From Thermoanaerobaculales bacterium (lineage in GTDB: Bacteria; Acidobacteriota; Thermoanaerobaculia; Thermoanaerobaculales; Sulfomarinibacteraceae): DNA of 64,000 nt. Below, piece by piece: positions 17,452 to 25,861 of the stretch; the stretch's first letter is position 1, and the number at the start of each line of letters is the position of its first letter. The DNA lies in the NCBI GenBank assembly GCA_035358815.1, contig DAOPQC010000009.1, positions 92,236-156,235 of the forward strand, read 5' to 3'. A model generated the notes under the pieces. The model made no database searches and was not told the DNA's origin. It saw only the letters and a list, made by a program, of their open reading frames with translations. Position numbers and translations under genes: made by a program.

Positions 17452-17474
17452 TAGACTGGTACTTGAAAGGAGAG
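17452..17474 (+). promoter_or_regulatory. Putative -10 element and ribosome site of the 71-residue protein
   Basis: TAGACT at 17452-17457 and AAAGGAGAG at about 17466-17474 precede the ATG at 17478. No -35 stands out in the hexamer repeats upstream. Confidence 0.4.
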
Positions 17475-17477
17475 CGC

Positions 17478-17693
17478 ATGGAGATCCCGGGCAACGTCTC
17501 GCTGTACTGCCCGATCGTCGATGCCAAGGGCACCGCGGCGACCCTGGTGGCGGTGGCTCCGCAGGGCTACTACCAGCTCGAGGTGGCCATCAAGGGTAAG
17601 CGGCACACGATGTTCGTGCCGATCGCTCAGGCCGCGCTCTGCTTCACCGAGCCGGAGCCCGAACGGGAGGACGCCTTCGAGCTCGAGCGCTGA
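17478..17693 (+). CDS. Small conserved-looking hypothetical protein (71 aa)
   Basis: The protein begins MEIPGNVSLYCPIVDAKG and continues as short alternating beta-like stretches (AATLVAVAPQGYYQLEVAIK, HTMFVPIAQAALCF) ending in an acidic tail. It has one strong AAAGGAGAG ribosome site, normal codon bias (GC-rich third positions), no signal peptide and no known motif. The beta-rich pattern suggests a small barrel or PilZ/SH3-sized fold but this is conjecture. It lies 79 bases ahead of the PAS-Fis regulator, with which it may be co-transcribed. Confidence 0.65.
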   Translation: MEIPGNVSLYCPIVDAKGTAATLVAVAPQGYYQLEVAIKGKRHTMFVPIAQAALCFTEPEPEREDAFELER

Positions 17694-17772
17694 CGGCGAT
17701 CGCGGCCCTGCGGCGGGCCGGCGCGCGGACGAGCGGCGAATATTGGGGGTCGGTCTCGCTGTTACCCGTGGC

Positions 17773-18927
17773 GTGACCCGACCGTGCGATCTCGATGACG
17801 TGCTGGGCGACGTCTGGCCGACGGTGCTGGAGCAGGTCTCCGAGGCCGTCCTGGTCCTGGACCGCCAGCGCAATCTCCACTTCGTCAACGCGCAGGCTCG
17901 CCGGCTCCTCGGCTGCGAAGACGGGCTGGCGCTGGGGAGCCGGTGCCGCCTCACGACCCACGGCGTCGACTGCGAGCACGCCTGCCCGCTGACCTTCGCG
18001 CTGGAGAGCCGCCTCGACCGGGTGGAGGACTTCGCGACCGTGTACACCGCCCGGGACGGGAGGGCTCTCCCGCTCAAGGTGACCGTGATTCCGATGCGGT
18101 CGCCGGACGGCGGCTTCCGCGGGGCGATCGAGATCCTCAGGCCGCGCGATCCCGACCCCGGCTTCCTGCTCGCCGGCCGCGGCGAGCTTGTGGCGGCGCT
18201 TCGCCGTCGGGTCGCCGAGGCCGCCAGGTCGCGGGTCCACCTGGTGCTGGTCGGCGACGCCGCGTCGTGCTCGGACGTCGCCCGGGCCGTGCACCGGCTG
18301 TCGGGGGTCGCCGACTCGCTGTTCCACACCTGGGGAGGGTCCTGGCAGGGTGTCGGGTCATGGCCGCCCGGGACCATGTTCGCCACCGGGGGCGAGGCGG
18401 CGTCGATTCTGATGGAGCAGCCGCCGGCCGGCTGGCGGGTGATCGTCGGAACGCCCGGCGCCGTGCCCGTCGCGGCCGGCGCCGCGCTTGCCTACGAGCG
18501 GATCGAGATCCCGCGGGCGGACGAGATCGCGGAAGACCTGCCGCTGATCGTCGCCGCGTGGATCCGCCAGCTCGCGCCGGACCTCGCGGTCCGGCCGCAG
18601 GCCCTGGAGCGGCTGTCGCGGATGGCGCGCGAGCTCGGCTTCGAGCGGCTGCGGGGGGTGCTGCACGGCGCCATCGCGGCAGCGGGCGATCAGCTCGACG
18701 AGAGCCACCTGCCCGGAGACGGCTATGGCACGGCCTGGGTCGACGAGCTGCTTCGGGAGCCCGATCCATTGACCGCGATCGAGCGCCACCTGCTGTGCGA
18801 GGTGCTGCAGCGATGCGGGTGGCGAATGCAGGAAGCGGCCGACCGGCTCGGCATCTCGCGGGTGACCCTGTGGCGGAAGCTCAAGGACCACGGCATCGAG
18901 CGGCCTGGGAACGACGGGGAGAGGTAG
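17773..18927 (+). CDS. PAS domain regulator with degenerate AAA region and Fis-type HTH
   Basis: Residues about 5-125 form a PAS domain (EQVSEAVLVLDRQRNLHFVN, then CEDGLALGSRC and a CEHACPL cysteine pair). Residues about 140-320 are where an NtrC AAA+ domain would be, but Walker A is replaced by LVGDAASCSDVAR and no GAFTGA loop exists. The end is a clear Fis-type HTH (RMQEAADRLGISRVTLWRKLKDHG). It is thus unlikely to hydrolyse ATP or activate sigma-54 and may act as a repressor, co-regulator or sigma-70 regulator. The cysteines CRL..CEHAC could bind a metal or FeS cluster. GTG 17773 is a provisional start. Confidence 0.72.
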   Translation: MTRPCDLDDVLGDVWPTVLEQVSEAVLVLDRQRNLHFVNAQARRLLGCEDGLALGSRCRLTTHGVDCEHACPLTFALESRLDRVEDFATVYTARDGRALPLKVTVIPMRSPDGGFRGAIEILRPRDPDPGFLLAGRGELVAALRRRVAEAARSRVHLVLVGDAASCSDVARAVHRLSGVADSLFHTWGGSWQGVGSWPPGTMFATGGEAASILMEQPPAGWRVIVGTPGAVPVAAGAALAYERIEIPRADEIAEDLPLIVAAWIRQLAPDLAVRPQALERLSRMARELGFERLRGVLHGAIAAAGDQLDESHLPGDGYGTAWVDELLREPDPLTAIERHLLCEVLQRCGWRMQEAADRLGISRVTLWRKLKDHGIERPGNDGER

Positions 18928-19392
18928 GAACCGAGAACCGGGATCTAGGATCTGGGATCTAGGATCTGGGGGATAGGGAATAGGGGATAGGGGAACCCCC
19001 CCTGCCCGCTTCCGTGCCCGCTCGTGTCACGGCGTAGTCCGACGGACGGGGCCGGATCCGCTTCCGCGCCCGGGGGTGAGCCGAGCCGGAAGAGCGGGCG
19101 TTCTGCGTGCGTGCCGTCTTTGGCGATTTCGGGATGACGTTCCTCCTCAAGAGGTGTTCGAGACCTGAAATCGCCAAAGGTGGCTCCCTCCGGGAGCGCA
19201 TCCGGAGAATCGGTGCGAAGCGCTTTCCAAGATAGGCAACGTGTGCGGGAACGGGAACGGGAGCGGGGACGGGAAGGAAGTCGAAAGTGGGCGCGGCGCC
19301 CTCGGCCTGGAGTTGATGCGGTGCGGACCTGAAGCCGGAAGCGGGCGCGGAAGCGGAAGCGGGCGCGGGGTAAACGAATCGCTGCCCGCTGC
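18928..19392. repeat. Intergenic repeat block between converging genes
   Basis: No gene is visible between the PAS regulator and the convergent OmpR-type regulator. The block starts with GATCTAGGATCTGGGATCTA heptamers and GGGATAGG units (18940-18990), then a dispersed-family unit GTCACGGCG...GGCCGGATCC (about 19025-19065), a perfect 13-bp inverted repeat (19118-19179, listed separately) and GGGAACGGGAACGGG/GGAAGCGGGCGCGG hexamers (19235-19375). Confidence 0.6.
19118..19179. repeat. 62-bp hairpin with perfect 13-bp arms
   Basis: CTTTGGCGATTTC (19118-19130) and its exact complement GAAATCGCCAAAG (19167-19179) flank 36 bases that can fold further (AGGTGTTCGAGACCT). It lies between converging genes and could be a bidirectional transcript end or a miniature palindromic element. 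No T tract follows. Confidence 0.75.
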
Positions 19393-20157
19393 TCAGTCCT
19401 CCGGCAAGGCGGTGAAGCGGTAGCCGACACCGCGGACGGTGTGGAAGTGGCGCGGGTGCCGGGGATCGGGCTCGAAGAGCTTGCGCAGCCGGTGGACGAA
19501 GGTGTCGAGGGTGCGGGTGGAGGTGTCGAAGGTGTAACCCCAGACCCGCTCCAGCAGCTCGCCCCGGGTCAGCACCCGGCCGTCGTTCTCGGCGAAGAAG
19601 CGGACCAGCATCACCTCGCGCTCGGTGAGCGACGCCGGTCCGGCGCTGGTGTCGGCGCGCATCGTGGTGATGTCGACCGCGAGGTCGCCGACGCGCACCA
19701 GGGGCCCGGTGCGAGCCGGGGTCCGCGCCCACTCGGAGCGACGGAGGATGCCGCGCACGCGCAGGATCAGCTCCTCGACGACGAACGGCTTCGGAAGGTA
19801 GTCGTCGGCGCCGAGCCGCAGGCCGAGGATGCGGTCGGCGTCGCTGCCACGGGCGGTCAGGAAGAGGATCGGAACGGTGCTCCCCTGCGAACGCAGGCGG
19901 CGGCACACCTCCAGCCCGTCGATTCCGGGCAGCATGATGTCGAGGATCACGAGGTCGTAGCCGGGGTCCGGCCCCGAAAACTCGGCGAGCCCCGCCTCTC
20001 CGCTGTGGACAGCGGTCGGGTGGAACCCCTCCATCTCGAGGTTGCGGCAGAGCCCCTGAGCGAGGCGAACGTCGTCCTCGACCACCAGGAGGCGGCCGCC
20101 CGCGATCTCGAGCTCGGGCTCGTCGTGCGCCAAACCGGTGACACTCCCTGCTTCCAT
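19393..20157 (-). CDS. OmpR/PhoB-family response regulator
   Basis: The 254-residue protein has an N-terminal receiver (LLVVEDDVRLAQGL; phospho-acceptor Asp73 in VILDIMLPG; Lys near 123 in PKPF) and a C-terminal winged helix (TEREVMLVRFFAENDGRVLTR...VWGY...RTLDTFVHRLRKLFE...RGVGYRF). It is 20-30 residues longer than usual at the N-terminus, so the real start could be further in. No sensor kinase is adjacent. It converges on the PAS regulator across a repeat block. Confidence 0.9.
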   Translation of the reverse strand: MEAGSVTGLAHDEPELEIAGGRLLVVEDDVRLAQGLCRNLEMEGFHPTAVHSGEAGLAEFSGPDPGYDLVILDIMLPGIDGLEVCRRLRSQGSTVPILFLTARGSDADRILGLRLGADDYLPKPFVVEELILRVRGILRRSEWARTPARTGPLVRVGDLAVDITTMRADTSAGPASLTEREVMLVRFFAENDGRVLTRGELLERVWGYTFDTSTRTLDTFVHRLRKLFEPDPRHPRHFHTVRGVGYRFTALPED

Positions 20158-20425
20158 TGTAGGCGCGAACGGAGACCCTTCGGTTCGCCGCGCCGGAGCC
20201 CGCGTTGTGGGGTAGCCATCCTGGCTGCCCGTGAAAGCGGATCCGGCTTCGCCTTAGGCTTCGCCGGGACAGGAGCGAGAGGGAGGTCCACTGCCCCACA
20301 GCCTCAATGCCCCAACGCCGAGCGCCCGCGGGTGGTCGGGAACGGGAACGGGGACGGGAACGGGCAGGAAGTGGGCGTCAACCCCAACCCCTGTCCCGTA
20401 ACCCCTGGTCGGGTGGGGGTCGGGC
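20158..20425. repeat. Intergenic region with dispersed-family repeat and GGGAACG hexamers
   Basis: Lies between the divergent starts at 20157 and 20447. It contains a reverse-oriented GCGGATCCGGCTTCGCC...GGGACAG unit (about 20235-20275) and GGGAACGGGAACGGGGACGG (20338-20360), then CCCCTAACCCC-like remnants (20380-20405). No gene is seen. Confidence 0.5.
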
Positions 20426-20430
20426 GTGGG

Positions 20431-20436
20431 TATACT
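20431..20436 (+). promoter_or_regulatory. Putative -10 element TATACT
   Basis: TATACT at 20431-20436 lies ten bases before ATG 20447, implying a leaderless or nearly leaderless message; no ribosome site is present. Confidence 0.4.
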
Positions 20437-20446
20437 CGCGGCGCGG

Positions 20447-23230
20447 ATGCAGGAGACCCCGGCAGCTCACGGTGCTCTCACGCTTCGGGTGCTGGTCGCG
20501 CTGGTGTCGCTCGCGGCGCCTGCGGCGGCGGGACCGGGGGTGGTCGAGGTCGCGCGGCACGAGGTCCCCGGGGAGCTGGAGGCCGGCGTCCGCGTCACGG
20601 TCCCAGTCGAGCTCCTGAACCACGGTGGCCAGGCGTGGGATCCGGACAGCGGCTACGCGCTGTCCTACCACTGGCTCGACGGCGCCGGCGCCGTCATCGT
20701 GTGGGACGGGGCGCGGACCGCGCTGCCGCAGCCACTGGCGCCCGGCGACAGCCTGCGGCTCGACGCCGTCCTCGAGGTGCCGCTTCGCGAGGGGCGTCAT
20801 CTGCTGCAGTGGGACATGGTCCAGGACGGGGTGCGGTGGCTCGCCGAGATCGACCCGTCACCGCCGCTCCCGATTCCGGTGACCATCCGCGCCGGGTACG
20901 CCTTCTCGGTGGTTCGAGGGCGAGCTCCGCGGTGGCTGCGGGCCGGCTGCGAGGCGACGCGCCGGCTGCGTGTCCGCAACGAGGGGTCGGTGAGCTGGCC
21001 GGCCGGCGACCGCTTCGCCGTCAGCTTTCACTGGCTCGACGCCAGCGGCGATCCGGTGGTCTGGGACGGCGCGCGGACGCCGCTGCCGCAGGCCGTCGAG
21101 CCCGGCGGGGAGCTGCCGCTGGAGGTTCGACTGCGCGCGCCGCAGCGGCTCGGCAGCTACCGCCTCCAGTGGGACATGGTGCACGAGGGTGTCGCCTGGT
21201 TCAGCGAGCGCGACCCGTCGCCTGAACCTCTCCACACGGTCATGGTGGTCACGTCCCCCTTCTCGAGCCCGCCGCTCTGGGCGGCGGCGAGCCTGGCGGC
21301 CGCGCTGCTCGTGGTGGTGATCGTGCGGCGAGGCGGCGGCGGCTGGCCGCTGGGGCTGGCCGGAGTCGCTGACGTCGTCTGGTGCGGCGGCGCGCTGCTC
21401 GTCAAGCAGCAGGTCGTGCTCGACCGGGCCGGACAGCCGGGGGACGGGAGGACGCTGCTGCTGGCGGCGGCGGGCGCGGCGGTCGTGCTGCTGCCGCTCC
21501 TGCTGCTGCAGCGCCGGCTTCGGGCGTGGTGCTGCGTCGCGCTCGCCGGCATCGCGACCGCGCTGCTGTACGCCGACCTCCTTTACCAGCGCTTCTTCGG
21601 CGACCTGCTGTCGCTGGCGCTCGCTGGCGCCGCCCATCAAGTGGGCGACGTGCGGGCGAGCGTCGCCAGCCTGTTCGAGCCGGGCGACATCTGGTTCTGG
21701 ATCGACCTCCTGGCCGGCGCCGCCATCGCGGCGGCGCTGCCCCGGCTCCCCGGTCGGACCGGGCGCGCGGCCACTGCCGCGGTCGCCGCGGGACTGGCGG
21801 CGGCGCTGGTCGCCGGTGGGGTGGCGGCGGCCGCGCTGGTTCGCGGCGGCGGCGCGCGATTCGACCAGGTGTTCCAGAATCTGGCGCTGGCCCGCGAGGT
21901 CGGCGTCGTCAACTTCCACGCCGTGGACGGCGCCAGGAGCCTGGCGAGGCGGCTGTGGCGGCCGGCGCTCGAGCCGGCCGATCTCGACCGTGCGGTCGCC
22001 TGGTTTGCGGAGCGCGCGCCCCGCCGCGCGGGCGTCGGTCCCTGGTTCGGCGCCGCGACGGGCGCCAACCTGCTGATGGTCCAGGCGGAGTCCCTGCAGG
22101 GTTTCGTGCTCGGCCTCGAGGTGGACGGCCAGGAGGTGACGCCGTTCCTCAACCGCTGGGCCGAGGGCGCGCTGCTGTTCGGCAACGCCACCGACCAGAC
22201 CGCGCAAGGCCGGTCGTCCGACGCCGAGCTCCTCACCCAGGTCTCGCTGCTGCCGCCGCCCGCGGGCGCGGCGGCCTTCCGCTTCGCCGGCAACCACTTC
22301 ACCGGCCTCGCCTCGGCGCTCGCGGACCGCGGCCACGACACCGTGTCGGCGGTGGCCTTCGACGGCGCGTTCTGGAACCGTCGGCTGACGCTCCGGGCGT
22401 ACGGCTTCGCCGAGAACCTGTTCGAGGACGCCTTTGTCGAGGGCGAGGTCCTCGGCTGGGGCCTCAACGACCGCGACTTCTTCCGGCAGATGGCGGGAAG
22501 GCTCGCCGCCGGGCCGCAGCCGTCCTGCGCCCTGTTGCTGACGCTCGGGCTGCACCACCCCTTCGAGGGCTTCCCGGAGCGGCTCGAGGAGCTCTCGCTC
22601 GGCGAGCTCGAGGGCAGCCCGATCGGCAATTACCTGCACACCATGCGCTTCTTCGACCGCGCGTTCGCCGCGCTGATCGGCGAGCTCGAGGCGTCCGGTC
22701 TCGCCGAGCGGACGGTGGTGGTGGTGTGGGGCGACCACGACGCCGGTCTCGAGTGGACGCCCCGCCTCGCGGCCATGGCGGGCCAGCGCCACGACGCCGC
22801 CGGCTGGTACTCAAGCCAGCGCGTGCCGCTGCTGATCCGCGCTCCCGGCGTCGCCGGCCTGGCCGGGGTGCTCGACCTGCCGGCCGGCCACCAGGACGTG
22901 GCGCCAACCGTGCTCGCCCTGCTCGGGGTCGATCCGGCGCCCTACCCGTTCATCGGCCGCAACCTGCTCGGCAGCCCGGGCAACGACCCGGTGGTCGGCG
23001 AGTACGGGTGCTGGCAGGACGGCAGCCGCCTCTACCTGCAGGGGGGCGGCCGCCTCGAGGACGGCGACTGCTTCGAGCTGCCCGGCCTGCGCGAGCTCGA
23101 GCCGGCCGCCTGCGCCGCCGGCTTTGCGGAGGCCCGGCGCCAGGCCGAGGTGTCCGCGCTCGTCCTCGAGCACGACCTCCAGCAGGAGATCCGGGAGCGG
23201 CTGCTCGGAGCAGCCGGGAGCGGGTGGTGA
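20447..23230 (+). CDS. LtaS-like membrane sulfatase/phosphotransferase with two N-terminal beta-sandwich domains
   Basis: A signal peptide (residues 1-29) is followed by two tandem domains of about 120 residues, each with FHWLDASG/YHWLDGAG, VWDGAR.PLPQ and LQWDMV.EG motifs, then about five membrane segments (270-480) and an alkaline-phosphatase-fold domain (540-900). The latter resembles lipoteichoic acid synthase and OpgB/MdoB phosphoglycerol transferases. Metal ligands are visible as Glu548 (VQAES) and Asp763-His764 (WGDHD). The nucleophile position, Thr in LtaS (GKTSD), is Ser590 here (GRSSD). In a diderm it more probably decorates a glycan or lipid than makes teichoic acid. It overlaps the next gene by four bases. 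Confidence 0.8.
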   Translation: MQETPAAHGALTLRVLVALVSLAAPAAAGPGVVEVARHEVPGELEAGVRVTVPVELLNHGGQAWDPDSGYALSYHWLDGAGAVIVWDGARTALPQPLAPGDSLRLDAVLEVPLREGRHLLQWDMVQDGVRWLAEIDPSPPLPIPVTIRAGYAFSVVRGRAPRWLRAGCEATRRLRVRNEGSVSWPAGDRFAVSFHWLDASGDPVVWDGARTPLPQAVEPGGELPLEVRLRAPQRLGSYRLQWDMVHEGVAWFSERDPSPEPLHTVMVVTSPFSSPPLWAAASLAAALLVVVIVRRGGGGWPLGLAGVADVVWCGGALLVKQQVVLDRAGQPGDGRTLLLAAAGAAVVLLPLLLLQRRLRAWCCVALAGIATALLYADLLYQRFFGDLLSLALAGAAHQVGDVRASVASLFEPGDIWFWIDLLAGAAIAAALPRLPGRTGRAATAAVAAGLAAALVAGGVAAAALVRGGGARFDQVFQNLALAREVGVVNFHAVDGARSLARRLWRPALEPADLDRAVAWFAERAPRRAGVGPWFGAATGANLLMVQAESLQGFVLGLEVDGQEVTPFLNRWAEGALLFGNATDQTAQGRSSDAELLTQVSLLPPPAGAAAFRFAGNHFTGLASALADRGHDTVSAVAFDGAFWNRRLTLRAYGFAENLFEDAFVEGEVLGWGLNDRDFFRQMAGRLAAGPQPSCALLLTLGLHHPFEGFPERLEELSLGELEGSPIGNYLHTMRFFDRAFAALIGELEASGLAERTVVVVWGDHDAGLEWTPRLAAMAGQRHDAAGWYSSQRVPLLIRAPGVAGLAGVLDLPAGHQDVAPTVLALLGVDPAPYPFIGRNLLGSPGNDPVVGEYGCWQDGSRLYLQGGGRLEDGDCFELPGLRELEPAACAAGFAEARRQAEVSALVLEHDLQQEIRERLLGAAGSGW

Positions 23231-25488
23231 GCGCAGCCCGGCGCGGCGCGCTCGACGGCCTGCTGCTGTTCCGGCTCGACAGCCGCGTCCTGGACGCCCT
23301 GCTCACCGCGGCGGTGGCCGCGTTCCTGCTGTGGAGCCGGTTCGGCCTGCTCGCCGACGGGCCGTGGGAGTGGGACGAAGTGCTGTTCGCGCGGGGCCTG
23401 CTCGACTTCTCTCTCGCCGCCCACTTCCCGCACCCGCCGGGCTTCCCGGGCTGGCTCGCGATCGGCCACCTGCTGCTGCCGCTCGCCGGCGAGCCGCTGC
23501 GCGCCTTGCAGTGGGGCTCGTCGGCGCTGTCGGTGCTGGCGCTGTGGCCGCTGGCCGCGCTCGGCCGCCGAGTGGCATCGCCGGCCGTGGCGGCGGCGGC
23601 CGCGGTGCTGGTGATGGTCGCGCCCGGTCCTTGGCTGTACGCAGTGCGTGGCTTCTCGTCGACGCCAGCGGCGGCGTTCGCGCTCGCCGCGGCCGCGCTC
23701 GCCGCCGGTGGCCTGGTCGGCCGCCGCGCGACCGCGTTCACGGTTCTGGTGGCGGCCGCCTTCCTGGTGCGGCCGATCCTGCTGCCCGGCCTCGCCGTAC
23801 TCTGGCTGGTCGGCGCCTCGGCGGTCCGCCCGCGCCGCCGCCTGCTGGCGGGAGTGGTCGCGGCGGCAGCAATGGTGGTCGTCTCGGTGCTGGCGATGGC
23901 CCGTGCCGAGGGTGGCTGGCAGGCCTTCCTGCAGCCGTTCGTCACGCACACGGAGAAGCACTTCTCGCGGCTCGACCAGAACCTCGGCGGCGTCCTCGAC
24001 CTCGGGCTGGTCAAGGGCCTTGGTGGCGCGGTCCCGGCGTCGCTGATGGCTGCGGCGGCCCTGGTCGGGCTGGCCGTCTGGGCGCACCGGCGGGGCCGCC
24101 GGGCCGCGCTCGCGTGGCTGCTGGTGCTCGGGGTGACGGTGGCACAGCTCGTCGGTGTCCAGAACCGCAGCTACGCCCGGTACGCGGTGCCGGTCCACCT
24201 CGCAATGGCGCCGCTGGTCGCGGCGGCGGCCTCGCTCGCGCCGCCGGCGCTGGCCGCGGGTGGCCTCGCGGCTGCGGCGGTCGGCCTCGGCGTCGCCGCC
24301 CATCCGCTGCTCGAGGAGCAGCACACCACCACGCTGCCCGGGTGGCGCTCGGTGCTGGTCGCGTCAGAGGAGGCGATGGAGCGGGGGATGGCGGTGGTGG
24401 TCGAGCCCGAGCTCCACCCGTTCGCGTCCTACCGCTGGCACCTGCTGGAGCGGGATGGCCGGCAGCCGCCGCCGCTGGTGCTGTCGCCGTGGGCGCCGGA
24501 GCCGTGGGCCGGCGTCGACCGCCCGTACCTGGTCGCGACCGTGCACCGCCACCTCTACGGCGAGCCGCTGGCCGGCGGCGAGCTCGAGTGGGGCGGTGTC
24601 TCCCGGCGCCTGGAGTCGCTCACCCAGCAGCGCTTTCTCCAGGCCTGGGTGCTCGGCGCGCCGGCGCTGCCCCTCGGCGAGTGGTGGCCGGTGGAGCAGT
24701 CCCCGGACGGCGGCTCGTTCCAGTGGGGGGGCGCGCACTGCGAGGCCGTGCTGCCGCCCCTGCCGACCGGCACCGCGGTCAGCGCGACCTTCCGGCCGGC
24801 GCCGGGCCCGAGCCCGCTCACCGTGTCGTGGAACGGCACCGAGGCCGCGCCCGCAGAGCTCGACGGGGGCCGGCTGGCGGTCCGCATCGATCCCATGCTG
24901 GTGCGCGCCGACGCCGCCAACCGCCTCGCCTTTGCCCGCGAGCGCGGCTACCCGCCCGGCCCCGAGGACCGCCGGCCGCTCGCGGTGCAGCTGCTCTCGC
25001 TCGCGGTGCAGGGCCCGGCGCTGCCGTGGTCGGGGCCGGTGGCGGCGCCCGTGGACCGGGATCGGCTCGGGGTGCGGATCGACGGCCACTACCAGCCCGA
25101 GACGTTCGGCGACGCCGGCCTCGGCGTGTGGCTCGGGCCGACGGCTCGTCTCGAGCTGCCGGCCGGTCCGGGGCGCATCGGGCTGACCCTGCTCGCGCCA
25201 CGGCCGACCTCGCCGCGCACCGTTGCTCGCGTCGCCGGCCATGCCTCCGCCGGACCATTCGATCCCGGGTCGCGACCGACCGACGTGTGGCTGGTGGTCA
25301 GCGACCGCGATGTCGTGGCGGGAACGGTCGTCGTCGAGCTGCTCAGCGAGGGCTACCGCCCGTCCGACCATGGCGGCCATGACGACCGCGAGCTCGGCGT
25401 GGTGCTGACCCGCGTCCGCTTCGAGCCGTCCGCCGCTCCCGAGTGGACCGAGCCCCTGTCCACCTCGCCACCAGGGACGAGGGAGTAG
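23227..25488 (+). CDS. GT-C type membrane glycosyltransferase with a C-terminal beta domain
   Basis: The 753-residue protein starts with GTG overlapping the previous stop (GTGA). Residues about 15-380 hold 9-11 hydrophobic segments; the first loop has WEWDEVLFARGLLDF followed by HFPHPPGFPGW, the acidic catalytic motif of polyprenol-dependent transferases (GT39/GT83-like). The C-terminal 350 residues are soluble and beta-rich (AVLPPLPTGTAVSATF, WLGPTARLELP), resembling a carbohydrate-binding sandwich. Coupling with the LtaS-like enzyme suggests both act on the same envelope glycan outside the inner membrane. Substrates are unknown. Confidence 0.72.
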   Translation: MSAARRGALDGLLLFRLDSRVLDALLTAAVAAFLLWSRFGLLADGPWEWDEVLFARGLLDFSLAAHFPHPPGFPGWLAIGHLLLPLAGEPLRALQWGSSALSVLALWPLAALGRRVASPAVAAAAAVLVMVAPGPWLYAVRGFSSTPAAAFALAAAALAAGGLVGRRATAFTVLVAAAFLVRPILLPGLAVLWLVGASAVRPRRRLLAGVVAAAAMVVVSVLAMARAEGGWQAFLQPFVTHTEKHFSRLDQNLGGVLDLGLVKGLGGAVPASLMAAAALVGLAVWAHRRGRRAALAWLLVLGVTVAQLVGVQNRSYARYAVPVHLAMAPLVAAAASLAPPALAAGGLAAAAVGLGVAAHPLLEEQHTTTLPGWRSVLVASEEAMERGMAVVVEPELHPFASYRWHLLERDGRQPPPLVLSPWAPEPWAGVDRPYLVATVHRHLYGEPLAGGELEWGGVSRRLESLTQQRFLQAWVLGAPALPLGEWWPVEQSPDGGSFQWGGAHCEAVLPPLPTGTAVSATFRPAPGPSPLTVSWNGTEAAPAELDGGRLAVRIDPMLVRADAANRLAFARERGYPPGPEDRRPLAVQLLSLAVQGPALPWSGPVAAPVDRDRLGVRIDGHYQPETFGDAGLGVWLGPTARLELPAGPGRIGLTLLAPRPTSPRTVARVAGHASAGPFDPGSRPTDVWLVVSDRDVVAGTVVVELLSEGYRPSDHGGHDDRELGVVLTRVRFEPSAAPEWTEPLSTSPPGTRE

Positions 25489-25796
25489 GAGTCACAGTCC
25501 ACCCGAACCCGGAGCTCACGACCTGAGATCGTGTGGGGCACTCGCGAAGCGTCGCCTCATCAGATGGACTTCTTGGCGTACATCGCGTCTTTGCGGTTCA
25601 AAATGCTCAGAGGGTCCTCCCCGCGGTCTCCGCGCGCTCCGCGGTTCCGGACGCATGGGAGCATGACATCGGGCGCGGAAGGGGATGCGGGCGCGGATAC
25701 GGGTTGAACCACTGCGCCACCGCCGCACTGCCTCAATGGCGCACTGCCGCCTTGCCGCTCCGCCCCGCTGCGCTCCTTGTTGGTCTGCGGCGGCCC
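25489..25796. repeat. Intergenic region with a CCGCAAAG/CCGCAGAG-type repeat
   Basis: No gene. At about 25573-25605 the minus strand reads TTGAACCGCAAAGACGC followed by degenerate nonamer units, and 25615-25650 has CCGCGGTCTCCGCGCGCTCC-like units, so the two halves face each other. A fuller copy of this family is at 55001-55087. The remainder (25665-25790) is GC-rich with GCGGATACGGG-type hexamers. Confidence 0.5.
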
Positions 25797-25825
25797 TTGA
25801 CGGCTGCGGAGGCCCTGCCTACGAT
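25797..25825 (+). promoter_or_regulatory. Sigma-70 promoter of recA
   Basis: TTGACG (25797-25802), a 17-base spacer and TACGAT (25820-25825) lie 36 bases before the recA ATG. No LexA box of the gamma-proteobacterial or Gram-positive type is recognisable around it. Confidence 0.68.
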
Positions 25826-25861
25826 GAACCGGTCCCGCCACGGGCCCGCATGGGAGCACGC

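Noticed and set aside
17761..17777. GTTAC-N7-GTGAC resembling the dsr palindromes
   Set aside because: The spacer is seven bases instead of six and the element overlaps the start codon of the PAS regulator; likely chance.
19131..19166. GTTCGAGAC inside the 62-bp hairpin, considered as a tRNA T-arm
   Set aside because: No acceptor, D or anticodon arms can be formed around it.
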